From JBBQVS01 sp964657325 (GTDB lineage Bacteria; Chloroflexota; Ktedonobacteria; Ktedonobacterales; Ktedonobacteraceae), in the NCBI GenBank assembly GCA_964657325.1, contig CAZZVE010000184.1, positions 1-10,394 on the forward strand: DNA of 10,394 nt, written 5' to 3'. The translations under genes and the position numbers were made by a program. The notes beneath the pieces were generated by a model that saw only the letters and a program-made list of their open reading frames with translations, was not told where the DNA came from and did not search any database. Positions 5,996 to 10,394 of this stretch are shown piece by piece (the stretch's first letter is position 1; the number at the start of each line of letters is the position of its first letter).

Positions 5996-7366
5996 CTATG
6001 GCGCGATATGTCCAATTGTCGAATGAAAAACATCATCAGGATCATAGGTCCGCTTGAGGGCGAGTAAGCGCTCATAGTTCGGCCCAAAGGCGAGCGGAAC
6101 GCGCTCCTGCTCCCTCTCATCCAAGAGATTAATATATCCCCCTTTGATGGCATAGGGTGCAAGCCCGTGCGAGAGGTTCTGTGCCCATTGGATATGCCTC
6201 TGCTCTTCGTCTGGAGACTGTGCCTCCCAGCCTGCGATTATCTGAATCATCAGGTGATTCTGACGTAGCGCAAAAGCAGTCTCGGACACACCCACGCGAC
6301 TCGCGGCTCCATGAAAGTTATCCAGCGAGATGACCGAGAAGGGAGAAGAAAATGGCATTCCCTGCTCGATGAGTACTTCGATGGTCTCGGTCTGCAGACC
6401 GTTGAGCGACTGAGTTTGGACGTAGTAGTGGCGACCTTTTGGGGCAAGCGCATCCAACTCATGAATGAGCGTATTATAGGCAACTGGTTGCACCTGATCG
6501 ACCAACAGGGTGCCAAAGGTCCGCAGGGGTGCGAGCACTTGCTCACCTGCTTGAAGTGGACCGCAATAGGTGGGTGAGAGAAAAAGAACTGGCGAGCCAT
6601 CTGGCGTCTGAAGAAATCCAGATTGAATCGTTAATTCATCGGGGGCTGTAGTGAGGAACTCGTTCAAACTGCGTAACACTGCTCTCGCTTGATCGAGAGG
6701 ATACAGCAGCAGACCAGAGAGCACCGTGGTGAGAGGATGAAGGCGATACTCTAGGGAAACGACGGCACCAAAGTTGCCTCCTCCTCCGCGCAGTCCCCAC
6801 AGTAAGTCTGCATGGTCCTCAGCATGTGCAGTCACAAGCTGCCCGTTGGCTGTCACCACTTGTGCCGACAGCAGGTTATCGACACCCAAGCCATACATAC
6901 CTGTCAGAGGACCATAGCCTCCCCCCAGAGTAAATCCAGCCATTCCAACAGTAGAGTAGGTTCCTGTGGTTGTTGCTAACCCGTAGTGTTGTGCCGCCTC
7001 GATGAGATCTCCCATCGTTGCTCCTCCCTGAACCTGAGCGGTGCGCGTGACAGGATCGATGGTGACGGCTCTCATCTGCGAACAATCGATGACGACGCCA
7101 TGCTCACGCAAAGCTCGCCCTGCAGCATCGTGTCCTGCTCCTCGAACTGAGAGTGGCAATCCATGCGAACGGGTCCAACGGACGGTGTGAATGACATCTT
7201 GCACATTCACGCATCGCACGATTGCGGCTGGTCGGGTCTTCACACTCCCATTCCAGAGTAGACGCGCCTGTTCATAAGCAGCGTCGTCAGGCAGAAGCAG
7301 TTGGCCTGTGATGCGTGTTGCGAGATCGTTGAAAAAAGCATTGCTCTCATGAGACGTAGTGGTCAT
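5996..7366 (-). CDS. FAD-linked oxidase of the VAO/PCMH family with C-terminal BBE domain (456 aa)
   Basis: Full-length member of the berberine-bridge-enzyme-like flavoprotein oxidases. The FAD-binding PCMH domain covers about residues 45-220: RPAAIVRC, then SVRGAGHDAAGR with His79 as the expected covalent FAD ligand, TVGMAGFTLGGGYG (139-152) and GLRGGGGNFG (191-200). The C-terminal BBE segment is around 410-450 (GGYINLLDE, YERLLALKRTYDPDDVFHS). The second covalent ligand, Cys in 'G-x-C-P-T-V-G', is Tyr137 here (GTYSTVG), so a single His linkage is inferred. Such enzymes oxidise alcohols, sugars or aromatic natural products with O2. No signal peptide is visible. The start is supported by AAGGAG 5 nt before ATG. 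The gene is divergent from a decayed paralogue and has its own box promoter. Confidence 0.9.
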   Translation of the reverse strand: MTTTSHESNAFFNDLATRITGQLLLPDDAAYEQARLLWNGSVKTRPAAIVRCVNVQDVIHTVRWTRSHGLPLSVRGAGHDAAGRALREHGVVIDCSQMRAVTIDPVTRTAQVQGGATMGDLIEAAQHYGLATTTGTYSTVGMAGFTLGGGYGPLTGMYGLGVDNLLSAQVVTANGQLVTAHAEDHADLLWGLRGGGGNFGAVVSLEYRLHPLTTVLSGLLLYPLDQARAVLRSLNEFLTTAPDELTIQSGFLQTPDGSPVLFLSPTYCGPLQAGEQVLAPLRTFGTLLVDQVQPVAYNTLIHELDALAPKGRHYYVQTQSLNGLQTETIEVLIEQGMPFSSPFSVISLDNFHGAASRVGVSETAFALRQNHLMIQIIAGWEAQSPDEEQRHIQWAQNLSHGLAPYAIKGGYINLLDEREQERVPLAFGPNYERLLALKRTYDPDDVFHSTIGHIAP

Positions 7367-7383
7367 GGTTTCTCCTTTTCATG

Positions 7384-7455
7384 TTCCAAATGGACGTTGT
7401 TTCCAACAAGGACCACTATACTCTCGGTTCCGCTTTATATCTTGACCATTTGGAA
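7384..7455. repeat. 10-bp inverted repeat flanking the FAD oxidase -10 element
   Basis: TTCCAAATGG (7384-7393) and CCATTTGGAA (7446-7455) are a perfect inverted pair separated by 52 bp. The right arm is the core of box D; the left arm lies in the oxidase leader and is a partial second box facing the other way. The -10 hexamer of the oxidase lies between them, an arrangement that would suit repression by looping or by two bound dimers (inference). Confidence 0.5.
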
Positions 7456-7460
7456 GCATT
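7415..7460 (-). promoter_or_regulatory. Box promoter D, upstream of the FAD oxidase
   Basis: On the minus strand AATGCTTCCAAATGGTCA (7460 to 7443) is followed by 22 bp and TATAGT (7420 to 7415). The oxidase ATG is about 50 bp downstream. The box is closest to the MDR copy (15 of 18 identical). It is arranged back to back with box A on the other strand, 50 bp apart. Confidence 0.65.
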
Positions 7461-7487
7461 TTGTGACGAAAGGGCAATGCCTCTTTC

Positions 7488-7556
7488 GGACTAGTCGATT
7501 CCTTGGAGGAAATGACTCTAAAGTAGCAAGACCTTTGGCGACTCTAAAGCTATACT
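7488..7556 (+). promoter_or_regulatory. Box promoter A, upstream of the oxidase remnant and HxlR gene
   Basis: AATGACTCTAAAGTAGCA (7511-7528), 22 bp, then TATACT (7551-7556). A second partial copy, GACTCTAAAG (7540-7549), lies directly against the -10. The block from GGACTAGTC (7488-7496) to TATACT is clearly homologous to the one in front of the hydrolase gene (8889-8972), including AGCAAGACC and TTGGCG at the same distances, so the two promoters are probably a duplication. The next start codon is about 220 bp downstream. Confidence 0.7.
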
Positions 7557-7557
7557 G

Positions 7558-7775
7558 TTCCCTGTTATGACGAGGGGTGATAACTCCTCACTGATAGGGA
7601 ATGCTTGTATAACAACTTGAATTATGCTCATCCATATAACTTTCATACAGCCCATATGAATAGAGCTGGCGGCAAAGCTCTGGCAGTCTTGCAGACAGAG
7701 TTCGTTGATGGATGGAGGACCGTCAAGGAGATACATAGGCAACCATAGATAGAGACAATAAAAAGGAAACAATGA
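7558..7775 (+). other. Leader of the oxidase remnant/HxlR transcript, with two hairpins
   Basis: The rest of the 409-bp divergent intergenic region (7367-7775) is leader sequence. It holds an imperfect stem from TTCCCT (7558-7563) to AGGGAA (7597-7602) with an inner GAGG/CCTC pair, and a 6-bp hairpin AGAGCT/AGCTCT (7662-7681). AAAAGGAAACA lies just before the start. No gene was found here on either strand. Confidence 0.35.
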
Positions 7776-8432
7776 ATGTCACAACATCAATATATTGGTC
7801 AGGACAATCTAAATAAACGACTCTCCGCTGAAACAAACTCTTTCCAGGAGAAGCATCATGCTTATGAGCAGGGAATGGAGATGCTAGCTTTGAATGTGCA
7901 GGGGAAGGTAATCCTTCCAAGAGACCCTGCTTATGAGGACGCACGCCGGGTCTGGAATGGTGCTTTTGATTGCCATCCCGCTGCCATCGTACGTTGCTTG
8001 CAGCATCATGTGCGCTCGCAGTTTTTCGAGACGCTCTCCGAGTAGATGGTGCATACGTTGGTCGAAGCATCGCAGTCTATCAAGTCTGCGGGAACGTTGG
8101 TCCAACTTCGTGTGCTGGGTGGAGCGATGAGCCGAGTAGCCAACGATGCACCAGCCTTTGCTCACCGAGACAAACAGGGCATGGTGCTGGTCACTCATTT
8201 TGGATCGCCATCCGCTGACCCTGCCCCTCTCGAAGCCCGTTCACAGCACATCTTTGAGGCACTCGCACCCTACGCGAGTGGCGTGTATGTGAACTTTCTT
8301 GGGGATGAGGGGGAGTTGCGTGTTCATGAGGCATATACACCTGCCACATACGCACGACTTGTCGCCCTCAAGAACCAGTATGACCCGACCAATCTGTTTC
8401 ATCTGAACCAGAATATTCAACCTACCTTGTAA
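7776..8432 (+). pseudogene. FAD-linked oxidase remnant: internal deletion plus in-frame TAG
   Basis: The first part (7776-8045) matches the N-terminus of the neighbouring oxidase: ILPRDPAYEDARRVWNGAFD and HPAAIVRC align with LLLPDDAAYEQARLLWNGSV and RPAAIVRC. After that Cys it jumps straight to sequence expected much later in the family (QFFETLSE). A TAG at 8043-8045 follows. The same frame continues from ATG 8046 as MVHTLVEASQ, LGGAMSRV, FAHRDKQGMVLV and the BBE end YARLVALKNQYDPTNLFHLN, with the family-typical final LNQNI. About 240 central codons, including most of the FAD site and the covalent His region, are gone. It is upstream of HxlR on the same strand with a 16-bp gap, so transcription through it may persist to express the regulator. 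Confidence 0.85.
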
Positions 8433-8448
8433 GAGAGGATGAAAAACG

Positions 8449-8862
8449 ATGACGCTTTCTGCAATCATCAAGAAAGGCAACTTTCTTGAGATCGTAGAAG
8501 GCGTCCGTCAGCGAGGAAAGAGAATGACATCAGAGCCGATAAATGGAGTCACAGCAGCACACACGCAGACGAATCCTCGCTACATATATGCCGTGCAGTT
8601 CTTAGGAAAGCGTTGGATCGGGCTACTACTTGATGTACTTATGCAGGGACCGCAACGTTTTTCTGAGTTGACAGAGATTGTTGAAGGGCTTTCTGATCGT
8701 GTCTTGAGCGAACGCCTACGCGAATTAGAGACAGAGGGGATTGTGCAGCGTGTGGTCTATCCGCAAATGCCGACTCGCATTGAGTATCAGTTAACCGAGA
8801 AGGGGTATGCACTTCAACCCGTGTTAGAGGCTATCCACGTTTGGGCTGAGCAGTGGGTGTAG
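8449..8862 (+). CDS. HxlR-family winged-helix transcriptional regulator (up to 137 aa)
   Basis: The C-terminal 95 residues are a typical HxlR (MarR-like) winged helix: LGKRWIGLLLDVLMQGPQRF, then SELTEIVEGLSDRVLSERLR, then ELETEGIVQR and the wing VVYPQMPTRIEYQLTEKGYA, ending VLEAIHVWAEQW. These proteins bind DNA as dimers and often control oxidoreductase genes in response to quinones, aldehydes or oxidants. The conserved N-terminal Cys used for redox sensing in YodB/HypR-type members is absent; there is no Cys in the protein. The start may be ATG 8449, with GAGAGG upstream, or ATG 8524 after GAGGAAAGAG, which gives 112 residues, closer to the family norm. It follows the oxidase remnant closely and is the only specific regulator inside the cluster, making it the prime candidate to bind the shared box. 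Confidence 0.9.
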   Translation: MTLSAIIKKGNFLEIVEGVRQRGKRMTSEPINGVTAAHTQTNPRYIYAVQFLGKRWIGLLLDVLMQGPQRFSELTEIVEGLSDRVLSERLRELETEGIVQRVVYPQMPTRIEYQLTEKGYALQPVLEAIHVWAEQWV

Positions 8863-8888
8863 CTTTCCATGTTACATGTGTTGAAGCA

Positions 8889-8972
8889 GGACTAGTCCTT
8901 TAGAGTCATTCCCCACCTTCATAGGAAATGACTCTAAAGGAGCAAGACCATTGGCGGGTCCAACGCTATACT
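8889..8972 (+). promoter_or_regulatory. Box promoter B, upstream of the hydrolase, with an extra inverted box
   Basis: AATGACTCTAAAGGAGCA (8927-8944), 22 bp, then TATACT (8967-8972). A perfect inverted copy of the first 13 bases, CTTTAGAGTCATT (8898-8910), lies 16 bp upstream, making a 13-bp inverted repeat unique among the five promoters. A palindrome GACTAGTC (8890-8897) abuts it. The inverted copy has no -10 on the minus strand at the standard distance, so it looks like an extra binding site rather than a second promoter. Confidence 0.7.
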
Positions 8973-9053
8973 TGCCTTGTCACCGATGATGTCCATGATG
9001 GCATGAAGCTGATGAGATTTTCTGATGATCCTGCTGAAAGCGGTGCTCTTGTT

Positions 9054-9088
9054 CTGACATGACATGTCCGTTTTTCAGGGCATGTCAG
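9054..9088. repeat. Hairpin with overlapping GACATG/CATGTC repeats in the hydrolase leader
   Basis: CTGACATG (9054-9061) pairs with CATGTCAG (9081-9088). An alternative short palindrome, GACATG-A-CATGTC (9056-9068), uses the same left arm. The two mutually exclusive pairings lie about 80 nt into the predicted leader of the hydrolase mRNA. Confidence 0.4.
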
Positions 9089-9169
9089 AGGAAATGATGC
9101 GTGTCCTCGTCAGTGCAATGAGAAAACTTCCAACGCTTCGTTTCGATATCGGCACGTCGAGGTAAAAAA

Positions 9170-9235
9170 ATGTACAAGCTCTTGAAGTATTTCTTCAAAA
9201 AAGAGCTGACAACGGAAAAAGCATTCCGCGTTTAA
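9170..9235 (+). CDS. Possible 21-codon leader peptide upstream of the hydrolase
   Basis: ATG 9170-9172 follows GAGGT (9159-9163) by 6 nt, a better ribosome binding site than most in this window. The frame encodes MYKLLKYFFKKELTTEKAFR plus Val, then TAA, ending 22 bp before the hydrolase start. Most of it overlaps a stem (AGCTCTTGAAG with CTTC-AAAA-AAGAGCT, 9177-9207). A 33-codon frame (9064-9165) ends just before it but has no ribosome binding site. It could act as a translational leader, or be a chance frame in A-rich sequence. Confidence 0.3.
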   Translation: MYKLLKYFFKKELTTEKAFRV

Positions 9236-9257
9236 AGAATAGTTCATGGAGGTGTTT

Positions 9258-10118
9258 ATGTCCAATTCCAACTCTCATTCACCGCGTCGTCGTTTTATGA
9301 AATCTGTTGCTGCGTCTGCAGTGCTTGCAGCTTCGGGTGCGGTTGGAACATTTTTCTTTCATCAGCAGTCGCTTTTCGCTGAGGGTCCAAATCTCCAGGC
9401 CAACTCACAAGCCCAATCCTCTATCCTTGGGACGGGCATCAATGTGCTGCTCGTTCATGGAGCATTGACAGACGCCTCTTCATGGAGTCGCGTTATTCCT
9501 TTATTGCAAGCAAAAGGATATAAGGCACTGGCCGTGCAACTTCCACTTACATCGCTAGAGGAAGATATCGCAATTACACGGCAAGCACTCGCGACACTTT
9601 CAGGTCCAACCATCGTGGTAGGGCATTCCTATGGAGGAGCAGTGATTACCTCTGCGGCAACCAATGTGCCCAACGTGGTTGGTCTGGTCTACGCCGAAGC
9701 GTTTGCCCCGGTTGAGGGTGAGAGTATCAATACCCTCTTTGCCCAATATCCAGCAACTCCGCTCTTACATCATGTGGTTCCTTCGTATCGGAAAGGATAT
9801 GTCTGGTGTGATCCGTCCTGGTTTCCGCAGGTGTTTGCACAAGACCTGGACCTTCCCTTTGCTAGAGAGCTTGCTATCACGCAAAAGCCGATTCAACCAG
9901 CATGTTTTGCCGCCCTCTCTGGGCCACCTGCTTGGAAAAAGATTCCTTCCTGGTATCTGGTGTCCACCAATGACCACTGCATTAATCCGGCGAGCGAACG
10001 GTTCATGGCAAAGAGGATGGGTGCCAAGACTCATGAGATCGCCTCAAGTCATATTGCCCCACTTTCTCACCCTTCCGAGGTCGTTGAACTCATTGTTGAG
10101 GCCGCCAAAGGGAAGTAG
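9258..10118 (+). CDS. Tat-exported alpha/beta-fold hydrolase (286 aa)
   Basis: The N-terminus carries a twin-arginine signal: HSPRRRFMKS, then a hydrophobic stretch (VAASAVLAASGAVGTFFF, about 17-34), with possible cleavage after SLFA (residue 41). The mature part is an alpha/beta hydrolase: VHGAL (His67-Gly68, oxyanion loop), nucleophile Ser124 in GHSYGG, acid Asp239 in STNDHCI and base His265 in SSHIAPLSHP, with a cap between. The likely activity is ester or lactone hydrolysis outside the cytoplasmic membrane; the substrate is unknown. I choose ATG 9258, 4 nt after GGAGGT. The ATG at 9246 overlaps that ribosome binding site and would only add four residues. It is driven by box promoter B with a leader of about 280 nt, which links it to the redox cluster. 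Confidence 0.85.
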   Translation: MSNSNSHSPRRRFMKSVAASAVLAASGAVGTFFFHQQSLFAEGPNLQANSQAQSSILGTGINVLLVHGALTDASSWSRVIPLLQAKGYKALAVQLPLTSLEEDIAITRQALATLSGPTIVVGHSYGGAVITSAATNVPNVVGLVYAEAFAPVEGESINTLFAQYPATPLLHHVVPSYRKGYVWCDPSWFPQVFAQDLDLPFARELAITQKPIQPACFAALSGPPAWKKIPSWYLVSTNDHCINPASERFMAKRMGAKTHEIASSHIAPLSHPSEVVELIVEAAKGK

Positions 10119-10221
10119 TATGCGTGAAGCTGTTATGAAGTACAAGCTCGTGTTCTAATCGTTCCTCTTGGTTGAGAACTTGTTGGCGGAGGAGAGAGAA
10201 GGAGGCTCGCCCGTAGCCCTG

Positions 10222-10347
10222 ATGTGCGATGAGTTTGAGCCAATGGACATGACCCTTGATGAGGATACTACGGAAGAGGAGTGTAAGAGCTTTCCGAACA
10301 GTATCAGGTCAATTGCAGGTCTTGAATATTTCAAAGCATTTTCGTAA
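10222..10347 (+). CDS. Doubtful acidic small ORF (41 aa) running into the terminal hairpin
   Basis: The frame starts at ATG 10222 and reads MCDEFEPMDMTLDEDTTEEE, then CKSFPNSIRSIAGLEYFKAF and Ser. It stops at TAA 10345-10347, inside the left arm of the inverted repeat. The frame is open further back, without a start with a ribosome binding site, to the stop at 10156-10158. It is acidic and matches no family I know. It may be the worn end of a gene cut by the hairpin element, or simply open by chance. Confidence 0.2.
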   Translation: MCDEFEPMDMTLDEDTTEEECKSFPNSIRSIAGLEYFKAFS

Positions 10348-10394
10348 GGAAAGAGTTATTGCTCCCTCCTTACGAAAATGCTTTGAAATATTCA
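10323..10394. repeat. 28-bp perfect inverted repeat forming a long hairpin at the window end
   Basis: Bases 10323-10350 are the exact reverse complement of 10367-10394 (arms starting TGAATATTTC... and ending ...GAAATATTCA). The 16-nt centre adds GAG/CTC pairing after a two-base mismatch, leaving a loop of about 6 nt. The right arm ends at the window edge, so pairing could extend. Such a long, perfect, AT-rich stem is unlike an intrinsic terminator and more like a foldback/MITE-type element or a structured intergenic repeat. Confidence 0.75.

Noticed and set aside
6311..6577. 88-codon plus-strand frame inside the FAD oxidase
   Set aside because: It lies fully antisense to a conserved flavoprotein domain and shows no family features.
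3825..8045. Two in-frame stops taken as programmed recoding or a reassigned stop codon
   Set aside because: One is TAA and the other TAG, other genes here end normally with both, and one carries a large deletion too; decay is simpler.
8893..8910. Inverted box read as a minus-strand promoter for HxlR antisense RNA
   Set aside because: No TATANT hexamer occurs 22 bp downstream on that strand, so it is better seen as an extra binding site.
1..10394. CRISPR array, tRNA/rRNA genes, complete insertion sequence
   Set aside because: No regularly spaced direct repeats, no cloverleaf or rRNA stretches and no transposase frame were seen on reading both strands.

Overview
The window looks like accessory chromosomal DNA from a spore-forming or filamentous soil bacterium, most likely a Chloroflexota / Ktedonobacteria relative. 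This placement is an inference from the gene mix: an MBL-fold protein with an N-terminal zinc ribbon, a C39-like membrane protease, BBE-type FAD oxidases, a dimerisation-domain O-methyltransferase, an HxlR regulator and a Tat-exported hydrolase, at moderate GC. No rRNA, tRNA, CRISPR array or transposase gene was seen.

Left part (1-3377): the 3' end of a probable GntR/FCD regulator (+); a doubtful small membrane ORF (-); a zinc-ribbon MBL-fold hydrolase (-); a membrane-anchored C39-like cysteine peptidase (+) with a good promoter; an ECF sigma factor (-) convergent with it; and a C-terminal scrap of a MocR-type PLP-dependent regulator (+) in an otherwise gene-free 400 bp.

Right part (3378-10118): a redox/tailoring cluster. 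It contains an MDR quinone-oxidoreductase gene broken by an in-frame TAA (-); a 54-aa small ORF, a truncated cupin and an O-methyltransferase apparently in one minus-strand unit; a full-length FAD-linked oxidase (-); a deleted and nonsense-mutated second oxidase (+) followed by an intact HxlR regulator; and a Tat-exported alpha/beta hydrolase (+).

The main discovery is a shared promoter module. Upstream of five transcription units (MDR, methyltransferase, FAD oxidase, oxidase remnant plus HxlR, hydrolase) there is an 18-bp box, AATGACTCTAAAGGAGCA or a relative of it. In all five it is followed by exactly 22 bp and then a TATANT -10 hexamer. Ten of the 18 box positions are invariant. This ties the genes on both strands into one regulon. 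The HxlR protein, itself read from one of these promoters, is the natural candidate regulator (inference). Several members are decayed: two have nonsense codons, one a large internal deletion, and the cupin is truncated. The methyltransferase has Gln where the family usually has its catalytic His.

The window ends in a 28-bp perfect inverted repeat that forms a long hairpin, possibly a MITE-like or foldback element that may continue beyond the window.
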